From the NCBI GenBank assembly GCA_964343505.1, contig CAYFJU010000004.1, positions 1 to 64,000 of the forward strand: DNA of 64,000 bases, in the 5' to 3' direction. Shown here in pieces: positions 7,275 through 16,757 of the stretch. The translations under genes and the position numbers were made by a program. The notes below the pieces were generated by a model. That model did no database searches. It worked only from the letters and a program-made list of their open reading frames with translations, and was not told the origin of the DNA. How positions within the stretch are numbered: the stretch's first letter is position 1; every line of letters begins with the position of its first letter. This DNA comes from TCS55 sp964343505 (GTDB taxonomy: Bacteria; Fidelibacterota; Marinisomatia; Marinisomatales; TCS55).

Positions 7275-8594
7275 TTATTCTTGTAAGATTCCCAACTGCC
7301 GGTACTTCTCCTGATATTTTTGATACAGCGTCTTATGCCGGTCACTCATATCAATTTTCCGTCCCTGGATGTAAGCCTGGAGTACATTGGTTCTGATCTC
7401 CAACGGATCGCCGTTAGAAATAAACAAGGTGGCGTCCTTGCCGGATTCTAATGACCCAGCCCGATCGGCGATACCAATTACCTCTGCCACCGACAATGTG
7501 ATGGATCGCAAGGCCGCTTCTTTGGGTAACCCGTAAGCCGCCGCCATGGCAGCCTGATTTGGCAGGTTTCTCAAGCGGTAAGCCGCTCCGGCAGAACCGG
7601 AACTGGCAATGCAGAATTGAACACCTGCTTCATGGAGCAGGGCGGGACCTTTATAGGCTTGATCATAATCTTCATAACGACGGGATGGAAGAGCTGTGAC
7701 ACCTTCATAAATGACAGGCACATTATTTTCCCTGAGTAAATCAACCGTCCGCCAGGCATCTTTTCCGCCCACAATAATGATTTTGACTTCGTGGCGGTTG
7801 GCCCAGTGAACGGCCGCTTCAATCTGCCGTACTTCATTGGCATGGATGTAAATCGGCAGCTTGCCCTGAACATAAGGAATCATGCTCTCAAAGCGTAGGT
7901 CTTCATCGTGGTAATCCTCGGCGGATCGTGATTTAGTTTGCCGTAAAAGCGCGTAAGCGCGGGACTGCTTAATCATGTCATCCAACGCTTTCAATGCTTT
8001 TTGACGTCGTTCAGTCTGTTTCTCCGCCGGCATCCGAAACCGACCGCCTGTCCGAATCCCCATTTGGGGCCAGTTGACATGTAGTCCGCTGGGATGGGAC
8101 AAGGTCGCATTCTCCCATGTCCAACCATCCATCATCATGATTGAGGACTGGCCGGAAACCAGGCCGGAGGATGGTACCACATTGGCAATGAGCACCCCAT
8201 TGGATCGGGTCGTAGGGATGATTTCAGAATCCGGGTTGTAGGCCACATTAGCCCGTACATTGGGATTGAAATCTCCCCGTTCGGAATGATCATTGGTCAC
8301 ATCCACGGCATTCACTTCCACTAATCCGATACCGGATACGGCCGCAATCAATCCGGGGTAAACATGCTTACCCTCCAGATCAATCACTTCAGCCCCTTTC
8401 GGCGGGGCAATGAATTCACCCACATGGGTGATCTTGCCTTTTTCAAAAAGGATCGCACCATTAATGACACCGTTTGAAACGGTATGAATGAATCCGTTTT
8501 TCAAAAGAATCGGATGTTTCTGTGGCGCTGCCGGGATCTGGTCATTGGCAAATAGAAATGTCGAAAAGAGAATGATTGTTATTGTCCGTTTCAT
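7275..8594 (-). CDS. Exported amidohydrolase-family protein lacking the metal-binding HxH
   Basis: A 439-residue protein with a signal peptide (residues 1-16). The composite beta-sandwich/TIM-barrel layout of imidazolonepropionase-like amidohydrolases is present: GKHVYPGLIA near residue 77, a C-terminal GSLESGKDATLFISNGDPLE near 395, and IYIHANEVRQIEAA in the barrel. Where active members have PGFIDAHxH, this protein has PGLIAAVSGIG, so the first metal-ligand pair is gone. It may be an inactive partner or scaffold. The gene overlaps the larger amidohydrolase upstream by one base (TAATG), so the two are made together, possibly as a complex. Confidence 0.8.
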   Translation of the reverse strand: MKRTITIILFSTFLFANDQIPAAPQKHPILLKNGFIHTVSNGVINGAILFEKGKITHVGEFIAPPKGAEVIDLEGKHVYPGLIAAVSGIGLVEVNAVDVTNDHSERGDFNPNVRANVAYNPDSEIIPTTRSNGVLIANVVPSSGLVSGQSSIMMMDGWTWENATLSHPSGLHVNWPQMGIRTGGRFRMPAEKQTERRQKALKALDDMIKQSRAYALLRQTKSRSAEDYHDEDLRFESMIPYVQGKLPIYIHANEVRQIEAAVHWANRHEVKIIIVGGKDAWRTVDLLRENNVPVIYEGVTALPSRRYEDYDQAYKGPALLHEAGVQFCIASSGSAGAAYRLRNLPNQAAMAAAYGLPKEAALRSITLSVAEVIGIADRAGSLESGKDATLFISNGDPLEIRTNVLQAYIQGRKIDMSDRHKTLYQKYQEKYRQLGILQE

Positions 8595-11575
8595 TATTCT
8601 CCTCCTTCCACGATATATGCTTCCATCGCCTCACAAGAATGGAAGCGGTTGCCGCGCCTGCCTTTGGCTTTCATTTTCTTATCTCCATTATCCGGTGTGG
8701 CAAGGATCTTTTGAATCAAATCATTGCGGACCTTCGCGTCACGATCGCGGAAATATTGATCCTGATCCAACGAGAAATACTGTTTCCCATCGAGCCAGGT
8801 TTGTTCACAGACGGAATAAGTTGACAGGGGGTGGCCGGACCAGATGACAAAGTCCGCATCCTTACCCACTTCCAGTGAGCCCACATGTTTATCGATTTTC
8901 AACTGTTTGGCGGGATTGATGGTGACAAATTTCAGCGCTTCCGCTTCATCGAGACCGCCATATTTCACTGCCTTGGCCGCTTCAAGGTTCATCCGCCGTG
9001 CCAATTCATCACTGTCAGAATTGAATGAAACGGTCACACCGGCATTTGTCATCAATGTGCCATTATATGGAATAGCATCCACAACTTCATATTTATAAGC
9101 CCACCAGTCGGAAAAAGTGGATGCTCCGGCGCCGTGTTCGGCTAGTCGTTCGGCAACTTTGTAGCCTTCCAGCACATGCTGAAAGGTGGCCATGGTAAAT
9201 CCAAAATCTTCCGCAATGCGTGTTAACATCAGGATTTCATCCTGGCGATAGGAATGGGAATGAACCAATCGTTTCCCTTCCATGATTTCGACTAAAGCAT
9301 CCAGCTCTAAATCACGGCGGGGCGGGATGGATGACCGTTGTAGCTTGACGTCCTTCTTGTAAGTGGTCCATTCTTTTTTATAATCCCTTGCCGCGGTAAA
9401 GGCATCCCGTATCACTTGTTCAACACCCATCCGCGTTTCGGGATAACGACCGTAAGAACGCTTGCGCTTGACATTTTCACCCAGTGCGAACTTGATGCCT
9501 TGTGGAGCCTGTTTGAAAATCAAGTCGTTGGAGAAACTGCCCCAGCGCAGTTTCATGACCACATTCTGCCCACCGATAGGATTGGCGGAACCATGGAGCA
9601 AATTGATGGTGGTAAGTCCGCCGGCAAGGGCGCGGTACATGGCTACATCGTTGGGATCAATCACGTCCTGCATCCGAACTTCAGCGGTTACATTCTGAAA
9701 TCCCTCATTAATGGATTCACCAGCCATGTGGCTGTGAGCATCGATCAATCCCGGCGTTATGTGTTTTCCTGTGCCGTCGATCACCAAAGCATTGCCACGG
9801 GGGAGGGAAATATTCCGGGCGATTTTCTTAATTTTGCCATCCTGAAAAAGAATATCATATTCCTGCAAGACACCTTTGGGTCCCGAAGTCCAGATGGTGG
9901 CATCATTGATTAAAATGGTTTTTGGCCCGGGGACATCCTCATCCAATCCATAGGCGCCTTCCGGGAAGACCAAGGCAAGATCGCTGGCTATTTCCTTCTT
10001 GGCTTCCTTTACCTTTTCGGCCTGGACTGAGTCCAACACCGCCGTCCAGCCGGCGCTCGATCCATCAGCGTAGAATACTTGTCCTGCCGCTTTTTCTTCT
10101 ACAATGGTTCCCTTAAAGCGGGTGATTCCTTTTAGCAGGATGGTGTCCGCGTCCACTGAAAATGCAATGCGGTCCTGATCAACTTTTACATTGGCCAGCT
10201 TTAGGGCTTTTTCATCAATTTTTAGTTCACCGCTGAATCCTTTGGGCGTTTTTTTCAGCATCAGAAACCATTCATTTTTACCCTCTTTCAATGTCCAGTC
10301 ACCAGCCACATCAACGAGGGGATCTGGTTTAATCTCATATTCATTTCCGTCGATCCAAACGGCATTGATGGTGGATTTGCCATCAAAATAATTGCCATCA
10401 GTGATTAAAAGGTTAGCGATAAATCCGGGGGCAACCTTTCCCAAACGTTTGGATTGGCCAAACTCTTCCGCAGGATTGGTAGTTAAAGCAGCCAAAGCAT
10501 TGGCTTCATCCAAACCGCGATTGACACTACGGGCCAAATTTTTTCGAAAACTTTTTTTATCCTTTAAATCAGAAGTAGTAAGGGCGAAATGGAACCCTGC
10601 ATCAGCCAATTTTGCTGCATTGTCAGGCGCCAAGTCCCAGTGTTTGAGCTGTTCAGTTGAATACTGAAGTGCTTGGTGAGGATCAGCCACTTCCGGTCTG
10701 CCGGGAAAATTCAAGGGAACGATCAAGAATGAGGCTGGCATTTCATCGATACGACGGTATTCATAGCCATTTCCTTTGATCCATAAATTCAGACCAAACT
10801 CATCGGCGATGTTTGATGAACGGTCAATGTAGAGTTCATTTCCGGTCCGAAAAATTACAGGCTTCATTTTCTTAGCTTGGGATAAAACTTTCAGAGAACG
10901 ATCCGCCTGGATGGGCTCATTCCCGTCTGGATATTTACCCAGAATACTTTTAGATTTTCCATACCATTCCGCATCATAGAACCCTTGGCGAATAAATGCA
11001 ATTGCCCCCAGTAAAGATGTGGGGTATTCCTTGCTACCCCATCCACCGGCAGCATATTCAATCACCTGGGCAATATCATTGGACAATATTTTGGGTGTTT
11101 CACCCAATTGTACCAAACCCGAGGTCCCCTGAAAAATGCCCCCCTTCGGCGTTACGTGAGCAGTTGTGAATCCGATTGAACGTAATTCCTTGAGGGTCTT
11201 TTCCTTGGGATGAAAAAGATCGGCTCCCTTAAGATAAGCCCGCATATTTGAATTCCAGTGGGCCTGAAGGGATGTATCTTTTTTGACCGTATTTACATCC
11301 AGCCAACTTTCGATAAAGCCGGCGTAGATATGTTTACCATCCATATCCAGGATTGTAGCCTGTTTGGGGATTTTTACTTTTGAACCGACAGCCGTAATCA
11401 TACCATCGCGTATGACAACTGTGCCGTTTTCGATCATTTTCCCCGGAGCAGCATGGACCGTGGCATTGGTGAGCGCCCAGGCCCGGGGCGGGTTTCTATG
11501 GAGTTCTTTGGCCGGTCCAACCTGGGCGGACAGAACGGAAAAAGCCCAAAGAAAAAGAATTATTCTGGTTTTCAT
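8594..11575 (-). CDS. Exported tandem amidohydrolase (degenerate N half, intact C half)
   Basis: A 993-residue protein with a signal peptide (residues 1-17). Two amidohydrolase units lie in tandem. The first (about 25-430) has GKHIYAGFIESWLDV in place of the HxH strand, so it probably lacks metal. A middle beta-rich segment follows (about 440-540). The second unit (about 560-960) keeps HITPGLIDAHSHM near residue 612, VHSHSYR, the FQHVLEGYK strand, and FNSDSDE for the catalytic Asp. Members of this superfamily hydrolyse amide or imide bonds in cyclic substrates or peptides. The substrate here is unknown, and the location is periplasmic or surface. It is co-transcribed with the shorter paralogue. 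Confidence 0.82.
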   Translation of the reverse strand: MKTRIILFLWAFSVLSAQVGPAKELHRNPPRAWALTNATVHAAPGKMIENGTVVIRDGMITAVGSKVKIPKQATILDMDGKHIYAGFIESWLDVNTVKKDTSLQAHWNSNMRAYLKGADLFHPKEKTLKELRSIGFTTAHVTPKGGIFQGTSGLVQLGETPKILSNDIAQVIEYAAGGWGSKEYPTSLLGAIAFIRQGFYDAEWYGKSKSILGKYPDGNEPIQADRSLKVLSQAKKMKPVIFRTGNELYIDRSSNIADEFGLNLWIKGNGYEYRRIDEMPASFLIVPLNFPGRPEVADPHQALQYSTEQLKHWDLAPDNAAKLADAGFHFALTTSDLKDKKSFRKNLARSVNRGLDEANALAALTTNPAEEFGQSKRLGKVAPGFIANLLITDGNYFDGKSTINAVWIDGNEYEIKPDPLVDVAGDWTLKEGKNEWFLMLKKTPKGFSGELKIDEKALKLANVKVDQDRIAFSVDADTILLKGITRFKGTIVEEKAAGQVFYADGSSAGWTAVLDSVQAEKVKEAKKEIASDLALVFPEGAYGLDEDVPGPKTILINDATIWTSGPKGVLQEYDILFQDGKIKKIARNISLPRGNALVIDGTGKHITPGLIDAHSHMAGESINEGFQNVTAEVRMQDVIDPNDVAMYRALAGGLTTINLLHGSANPIGGQNVVMKLRWGSFSNDLIFKQAPQGIKFALGENVKRKRSYGRYPETRMGVEQVIRDAFTAARDYKKEWTTYKKDVKLQRSSIPPRRDLELDALVEIMEGKRLVHSHSYRQDEILMLTRIAEDFGFTMATFQHVLEGYKVAERLAEHGAGASTFSDWWAYKYEVVDAIPYNGTLMTNAGVTVSFNSDSDELARRMNLEAAKAVKYGGLDEAEALKFVTINPAKQLKIDKHVGSLEVGKDADFVIWSGHPLSTYSVCEQTWLDGKQYFSLDQDQYFRDRDAKVRNDLIQKILATPDNGDKKMKAKGRRGNRFHSCEAMEAYIVEGGE

Positions 11576-11584
11576 AACCCCTCC

Positions 11585-12394
11585 TCAAAAATTGGGTCCG
11601 CGTAGATGCGTCGCCGTGATTTTTTTCGTTAAGTATTGATAGGCCTCATCCACCGTATCGCAGATCTGAAACAAGTCCAGGTCTGATCTGGAGATGACGC
11701 CTTTATCCGCAAGGAAATCCCAATTCACCACATTATTCCAAAAGTGGCTGTCAAAAAGAACCGTAGGAATCTGCTTGCGCAATTTATTGGTTTGGATGAG
11801 CGTAAGTACCTCCATTAGTTCATCCAAAGTTCCAAATCCACCGGGCCAAACGACCATCGCTTTTGCCAGGTAGAGGAACCAAAACTTACGCATAAAAAAG
11901 TAATGAAAGTTAAATTCTAAATCATCCGATATCCATTCATTGCCCTCTTGTTCGTGAGGCAGGGAAATGGATAAGCCAACCGACAATCCTTTGGCTTCGG
12001 TAGCACCGCGATTGGCCGCTTCCATAATCCCCGGGCCTCCCCCGGAAGTTATAATAAAGCGTTTTTGGTGATTTTTAAGTTTTTTACTCCATTGAGTCAT
12101 TCTATAGGATAGTTTCCGTGCCCCTTCATAGTATCGGCTCATTTCTAAATCTGTTTCTAAAACTGCGCGTTTTTCCGGTGATAAGTTTTCCGGGGCATTC
12201 GCCAGGGCCGCTTTTGCATCCTCTTTCGACTTTAACCGGGCGGAACCGAAGAACACAATTGTGTCCTTGATCTTGTTGCGTTTAAAGCGCTGCAAGGGGC
12301 CGTAATATTCGGATAATAACCTGACCGTCCGTGCGTCGGGACTACCTAAAAATTCACGATTATAATAAAATCTATCTTTATTCTCTTTATTCAT
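11585..12394 (-). CDS. LOG-family nucleotide phosphoribohydrolase (Rossmann-fold)
   Basis: A 269-residue cytoplasmic protein with both signatures of the LOG/TIGR00730 family: GGGPGIMEAANRGA and PGGFGTLDE. Characterised members cleave nucleoside 5'-monophosphates, including cytokinin ribotides, to base and ribose 5-phosphate; the old label is lysine decarboxylase. An N-terminal extension of about 60 residues precedes the core, as in the larger LOG subgroup. It lies 9 bases upstream of the tandem amidohydrolase gene on the same strand, so it may head that transcript. Reaction inferred from family. Confidence 0.85.
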   Translation of the reverse strand: MNKENKDRFYYNREFLGSPDARTVRLLSEYYGPLQRFKRNKIKDTIVFFGSARLKSKEDAKAALANAPENLSPEKRAVLETDLEMSRYYEGARKLSYRMTQWSKKLKNHQKRFIITSGGGPGIMEAANRGATEAKGLSVGLSISLPHEQEGNEWISDDLEFNFHYFFMRKFWFLYLAKAMVVWPGGFGTLDELMEVLTLIQTNKLRKQIPTVLFDSHFWNNVVNWDFLADKGVISRSDLDLFQICDTVDEAYQYLTKKITATHLRGPNF

Positions 12395-12533
12395 TATTTA
12401 CACTCCTAGTGATTATTCTTTCTTCTTTTTATTGGCGGAGAAGTTAGGGCAGTGGTGGATTAAATGTGTGTTAGAATATTGTTTGGATGATAGGAGTAGT
12501 TGAAGTCGATCAATCAAGGTTGTATTTTTTCTT

Positions 12534-12869
12534 GTGATAAAAAGAGCATTCATCATCTTCATCTTGCTTTGGGCCTGCACCCCACTCCCGCCGGCACCGT
12601 TTATCCCGCCTCCAACCAGGCAACCTACGGATGGCCCCAACTCGCTTTCTGAGGGATTACTTACAGAATATGACATTTGGGAATTTCTAAAGGAGAATCC
12701 ATCAGAAGCTGAGGTGATTGAAATGCTAGGTGCACCAGATTCCGTATGGGCCAGTGATGAACAGCCCTACTATGTCATGTATTATTACCGACCGAATTTA
12801 CAGGATTATAACTCCGTCGAACTTCATACCAAATCACGGAAAGTAACGGGGTATGAGTGGGACGAATAA
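12534..12869 (+). CDS. Small lipoprotein with a BamE/SmpA-like core
   Basis: A 111-residue protein starting at GTG. Residues 1-15 are a lipoprotein signal ending in LLWAC, followed by a Pro-rich linker. The rest has EVIEMLGAPDSVWASD and YYVMYYYRP, the helix, G-x-P turn and paired strands seen in SmpA/BamE-like lipoproteins. It stands 15 bases before the OsmC gene in the same direction. It may be an envelope-assembly accessory or a stand-alone lipoprotein; no partner is nearby. Confidence 0.65.
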   Translation: MIKRAFIIFILLWACTPLPPAPFIPPPTRQPTDGPNSLSEGLLTEYDIWEFLKENPSEAEVIEMLGAPDSVWASDEQPYYVMYYYRPNLQDYNSVELHTKSRKVTGYEWDE

Positions 12870-12884
12870 ATTAAGGAATTAATT

Positions 12885-13295
12885 ATGGGACAAATATCAT
12901 CAGTAGAGTATTTAGGTGACTTAAGGACCGAAGCGGTTCATTTAGAATCGGGAGAGCGGATTCACACGGACGCCCCTAAGGATAATGAGGGGAAGGGTGA
13001 GGCCTTTTCACCCACCGATCTGGTGGCCACATCCCTGGCCAGTTGTATGATAACCGTCATGGGAATTAAAGCACGTCAGCATGATATTGACATGGATGGG
13101 ACCAAAGCGGAGATCGTAAAAGAGATGGGGGCAAATCCCCGGCGGATTTCTGCCATTCGGATCCATATTCATTTCCCGAAAAATTATACGGAAAAAGAAA
13201 AATCCCTTCTTGAGCGAACGGCACATACCTGTCCTGTGGGGAAAAGTCTCAGTGATGAGTTAGAAGAGGATGTGAAGTTTATTTATCCGGAATAG
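12885..13295 (+). CDS. OsmC/Ohr-family peroxide-reducing protein
   Basis: A 136-residue protein with the two active-site cysteines of the family: one in SLASCMITVMGIKA and one in HTCPVGKSL. These form the redox pair that reduces organic hydroperoxides using lipoyl or other dithiol donors. Length matches OsmC/YhfA-type proteins. The general OsmC pattern fits better than the strict Ohr subgroup. Cytoplasmic, and probably co-transcribed with the lipoprotein gene before it. Confidence 0.88.
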   Translation: MGQISSVEYLGDLRTEAVHLESGERIHTDAPKDNEGKGEAFSPTDLVATSLASCMITVMGIKARQHDIDMDGTKAEIVKEMGANPRRISAIRIHIHFPKNYTEKEKSLLERTAHTCPVGKSLSDELEEDVKFIYPE

Positions 13296-13384
13296 GGTTA
13301 ATTATACTTTTCTTCGAAGACCTGCCCGCCACATTTCAATATTTAAATGGGGCAGGCGGGAAAGTATCAAAAGAACTTTCGCTG

Positions 13385-13515
13385 TAGAAAAATCACATCC
13401 GACTTCACCATCATTTCAGGAATGAATTAAACTCATCCCGACAACTTGTCGGGAATCAAACAGTAATTCATTCTTTTCTGACTTGATGGTTTGTCGTTTA
13501 GATATGATTTTTCTA
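13385..13515. repeat. 131-base long palindrome with a nested perfect hairpin
   Basis: TAGAAAAATCA at the left end pairs with TGATTTTTCTA at the right end. Further in, CCATCA...AATGAATTA pairs with TAATTCATT...TGATGG. At the centre CCCGACAA-C-TTGTCGGG (13437-13453) is perfect. All three pairs share nearly the same axis, so the DNA or RNA could form one long stem. It looks like a MITE-like or REP-like element or a structured RNA. Confidence 0.65.
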
Positions 13516-13592
13516 AGGTGATATTGTCCTTGAATGACTTTTATTGGCCTTATAAATATTTACGGAAAAATCGAAATATTTTTTCCGTTTAA

Positions 13593-13642
13593 AAGAGAAA
13601 AACTGTTTGAGGTCCCATTTATGGGACAAGTTTTTTTCTCTT
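13593..13642. repeat. Fifty-base hairpin before rpe
   Basis: AAGAGAAAAACT at 13593-13604 pairs with AGTTTTTTTCTCTT at 13629-13642. The inner stem GTCCCA-TTTA-TGGGAC (13612-13627) is perfect. The T-run in the right arm gives it a terminator-like look on the plus strand. Confidence 0.55.
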
Positions 13643-13796
13643 AGGAAAAAGAATTGAAGATTTAGTAAATATTTATCCAGCCTTGATTTTTTGTTTCTTT
13701 TGTATCAAGACAAAAGAATATTCAGGATATTTTCAGTATATCAAATAATCAGGCGTTGAATATCCATATCTCCAATCCTAATTTCTGACCCCACAA

Positions 13797-14477
13797 ATGG
13801 CCTCGGAATTCAAGATAGCCCCATCAATTTTATCCGCTGATTTTGCAGATCTGCAATCAGCCCTATCCCAATGCGAACAAGGCGGCGCCCATTGGATCCA
13901 TGTGGATGTGATGGATAACCAATTTGTGCCAAACCTGACGATTGGCCCGCCGGTGGTGAAATCACTTCGGCCGAAAACAGATAAATTTTTGGATGTGCAC
14001 ATGATGGTGGTCGAACCGGAGAAACTGGTGGAACCATTTGCGAAGGCAGGTGCTGACCTGATCACGTTTCACATTGAAGCGACGGATGATCCTCAGGCTG
14101 TCATTGATCTTATCAAATCAACGAAAACGCAAGTGGGCCTTTCCATTAAACCATCAACCCCCTTATCTGAGATTGAACCATTTTATGACCAGATCGACCT
14201 GATTTTGGTCATGAGCGTGGAGCCGGGATTTGGCGGCCAGGGATACATGGACGGTTCTACCGATCGAATCCAGTTTATTAAACATAAATTGACTGAGCAG
14301 TGTTTGCAGGATCGCGTCCTGATCGAAGTTGATGGGGGCATCAAAATGCATAATGCCAAGGAAGTGATCGATGCGGGCGCTGATGTATTAGTGGCCGGTT
14401 CGGCCGTATTTGGAACGGAAGATCCCGTACAAACCATTAAAGATTTTTATAACTTAGGAAGCCACGAAGGACGCTAA
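13797..14477 (+). CDS. rpe: Ribulose-phosphate 3-epimerase
   Basis: A 226-residue TIM-barrel protein with all the landmarks of Rpe: APSILSADFADL at the start, HVDVMDNQFVPNLTIG (metal-binding His and catalytic Asp), DVHMMVVEP, VMSVEPGFGGQGY and the second catalytic Asp in VDGGI. It interconverts D-ribulose 5-phosphate and D-xylulose 5-phosphate. The next genes, tkt and rpiB, belong to the same non-oxidative pentose-phosphate branch, but gaps of 255 and about 70 bases filled with repeats separate them. Confidence 0.96.
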   Translation: MASEFKIAPSILSADFADLQSALSQCEQGGAHWIHVDVMDNQFVPNLTIGPPVVKSLRPKTDKFLDVHMMVVEPEKLVEPFAKAGADLITFHIEATDDPQAVIDLIKSTKTQVGLSIKPSTPLSEIEPFYDQIDLILVMSVEPGFGGQGYMDGSTDRIQFIKHKLTEQCLQDRVLIEVDGGIKMHNAKEVIDAGADVLVAGSAVFGTEDPVQTIKDFYNLGSHEGR

Positions 14478-14724
14478 GGAACGCGAATAAAATTTTAACT
14501 CCTCTGAAAACTTACTAAATCACTAACCATTTGTCAACCTCAGCACCGTCCTTGATTCCTCGGTAGGCGGGGACGGGTGAGCATCCTTGAACAAAAGAGA
14601 TACTGCCCTGCTAATCGCTTGGTTGCAGAACAGGCGAGGACGGGCAGGAACAGGCTTAGTATTACGTGTATTTTTTCAAATTTAGATTAAAAAAACCTTT
14701 GCGTAACTTTGCGCCCTTAGCGGC
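14461..14724. repeat. Pair of inverted dispersed repeats flanking the rpe-tkt gap
   Basis: GCCACGAAGGACGCTAAGGA at 14461-14480, overlapping the last codons of rpe, is related to the inverted copy whose plus-strand form ends in GCGCCCTTAGCGGC at 14711-14724. Between them is non-coding DNA with GGCGGGGACGGG-type GC blocks at 14565-14660. The unit belongs to the CCACGAAGG..CTAAGG..CGCAAAG intergenic repeat type. A similar pair is at 16757-16820. Confidence 0.55.
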
Positions 14725-14732
14725 TAAAAAAC

Positions 14733-16757
14733 ATGAGAACATACCAGGATATAGATATTTTTTCAGAATGGACTGAAGAAGAACAAGAACAGTTTTCTTT
14801 GGCAGTAACCAAAGGGTTGATCATGGATATGGTCCGTAAAGCCAATTCAGGTCACAGCGGCGGACCCATGTCATCCGCTGATTACGCCCAAATTTTGTTC
14901 ACCGAATATTTGAATTTTGATCCGGATAACCCCGAGTGGTTCAACCGTGATCGGTTTGTCTTATCAGCTGGCCATGAGTCGGCGCTTTTGTATTCCATGT
15001 TGATTCAAATTGGCTGGCTGGACATGGATGATATCCAAAATTTTCGCCAGTTACACAGCCGCACGCCGGGCCATCCTGAAGTGGAAATTCCCGGTGTGGA
15101 AGCCACTACCGGTCCGTTGGGACAAGGCTTTGGCATGGCGGTGGGAATGGCCACGGCAGAATCCATGTTGCGTAGCCGGTTTGGAGAATTGACCGACAAT
15201 GGGGAGAACTTGGTCGGCCATTATACCTATGTCTTAGCCGGTGATGGTTGTTTCCAAGAGCCTGTCACGCTGGGCGCCGCTTCTATGGGGGGGCATTGGG
15301 GCTTATCGCGCCTGATTGTGTATTATGATTCGAACAATGCCCAGATTTCAGGAAAAGTAGATCGTGCAGATTCCACCAATTATGCCCAGGTGTTTGAAGG
15401 TTTTGGCTGGCACGTCCAGGAGATCGATGGCCATAACCACGACCAGATTCGTGAAGCAATTGAAAAAGCACAAGTCGTTGATCGCCCCAGCATTATTATT
15501 GGTACCACAACCATGGCCCATGGCAGTGCCGGGATGGAAGGGGATCATGAAACCCACGGGGCGCCCTTACCCCAAGATGAAATTGACGCTACAAAAGAAA
15601 AATTGGGATTACCGGAAGAAAAATTTTATCTGCCTCAGGAAGTAGTGGAGCACTTTCAAACCCGCTTTGATCAATTAAAAGTCTCCGTTTCAGAATGGGG
15701 TGATGCGACCTCTGCGGCGTGTGAAAATCCCGATTTTAAAACAATGTGGGATGCGACGGTTAATAGAATACTGCCTGTAATCGAATATCCTGAATTTGAA
15801 GCAGGTGCATCATTAGCGACACGAAAAGCATTTGGGGCCACGTTAGATAAATTTGCCGAACAGTTGCCGTCAATCGTCGGCGGGTCGGCCGATTTGGAAC
15901 CGTCCAATTATACCGGAAACTTTGCCAATGCCTACGGTGACTTTACCAAAGAAAATAGAAGTGGGAGAAATTTAGCATTCGGTGTGAGAGAATTTCCCAT
16001 GGCAGCGGCCATGAATGGGATGGCGCTTCATGGCGGGGTGATTCCTTTTGGCGGTACTTTTTTGGTATTTGCCGATTATGAGCGGCCGGCGCTGAGACTG
16101 GCGGCGATCCAGCACTGCCGCGTGATTCACGAGTTTACCCACGATTCTTTTTACGTGGGTGAAGACGGTCCGACGCACCAGCCTATCGAACATGCTATGG
16201 CCTTGCGGGCGATCCCGAATTTCAATGTGTTTCGCCCGGCGGACGCGAAGGAGACAGCTGCCTGTTTCCGTTTGGGCATGGATTTAAGGGAATCACCCAG
16301 CGCACTTTTACTAACACGACAAAGTGTGCCAGTATTGGTTCATGATATGGATACGGTTGTTAAGGGTGTATCCAGAGGCGCATATTCGGTTATGGATTGC
16401 GAAAACCCGGAACTCGTTTTCTTAGCTACAGGATCAGAAGTCTCCCTAGCCATGGATGTGGCCAAGGCCATGAATGATAAACAAATCCGCGTGATAAGTA
16501 TGCCGTGTTGGGAAATATTTGAACAACAGTCCGATGAATATAAAAAATCACTGATTCCTCCCCGTGGTGCCATGAAGATATCCCTGGAAGCGGGCATCAC
16601 CCACGGATGGGAGAAATACATCGGTCCCAACGGATTATCGATTGGTCTCAACCATTTTGGCGCTTCGGCTCCGGGGAAGGACTTGGCCCAGGAATTTGGT
16701 TTTACGCCAGACCAGGTTGAACAAAAAATCAGGAAACATCTAGACAATCTGCTATAG
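14733..16757 (+). CDS. tkt: Transketolase
   Basis: A 674-residue thiamine-diphosphate enzyme of full family length. Visible motifs are KANSGHSGGPMSSADY (substrate phosphate/ThDP region), GHPEVEIPGVEATTGPLGQG, AGDGCFQEPV...DSNN (the GDG-x~30-N ThDP/Mg site), HGAPL, GGSADLEPSN, and GEDGPTHQPIEH with the catalytic His and Glu region. It moves two-carbon units between ketose and aldose phosphates. It is the central gene of the rpe-tkt-rpiB cluster and is cytoplasmic. Confidence 0.96.
   Translation: MRTYQDIDIFSEWTEEEQEQFSLAVTKGLIMDMVRKANSGHSGGPMSSADYAQILFTEYLNFDPDNPEWFNRDRFVLSAGHESALLYSMLIQIGWLDMDDIQNFRQLHSRTPGHPEVEIPGVEATTGPLGQGFGMAVGMATAESMLRSRFGELTDNGENLVGHYTYVLAGDGCFQEPVTLGAASMGGHWGLSRLIVYYDSNNAQISGKVDRADSTNYAQVFEGFGWHVQEIDGHNHDQIREAIEKAQVVDRPSIIIGTTTMAHGSAGMEGDHETHGAPLPQDEIDATKEKLGLPEEKFYLPQEVVEHFQTRFDQLKVSVSEWGDATSAACENPDFKTMWDATVNRILPVIEYPEFEAGASLATRKAFGATLDKFAEQLPSIVGGSADLEPSNYTGNFANAYGDFTKENRSGRNLAFGVREFPMAAAMNGMALHGGVIPFGGTFLVFADYERPALRLAAIQHCRVIHEFTHDSFYVGEDGPTHQPIEHAMALRAIPNFNVFRPADAKETAACFRLGMDLRESPSALLLTRQSVPVLVHDMDTVVKGVSRGAYSVMDCENPELVFLATGSEVSLAMDVAKAMNDKQIRVISMPCWEIFEQQSDEYKKSLIPPRGAMKISLEAGITHGWEKYIGPNGLSIGLNHFGASAPGKDLAQEFGFTPDQVEQKIRKHLDNLL

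Larger units (their letters stand above)
13296..13796. other. Gene-free stretch with several hairpins before rpe
   Basis: Five hundred bases without a convincing coding frame between the OsmC gene and rpe. It holds an imperfect GC-rich repeat pair around 13320-13365 (related CCTGCCCGCC and GGCAGGCGGG blocks), the long palindrome at 13385-13515, an ACGGAAAAA/TTTTTTCCGT hairpin at 13562-13588 and the palindrome at 13593-13642. The rest is AT-rich. Confidence 0.6.

Noticed and set aside
12413..12676. 87-residue minus-strand frame between LOG and OsmC genes
   Set aside because: Antisense to the lipoprotein gene, which has a lipobox and family-like core.
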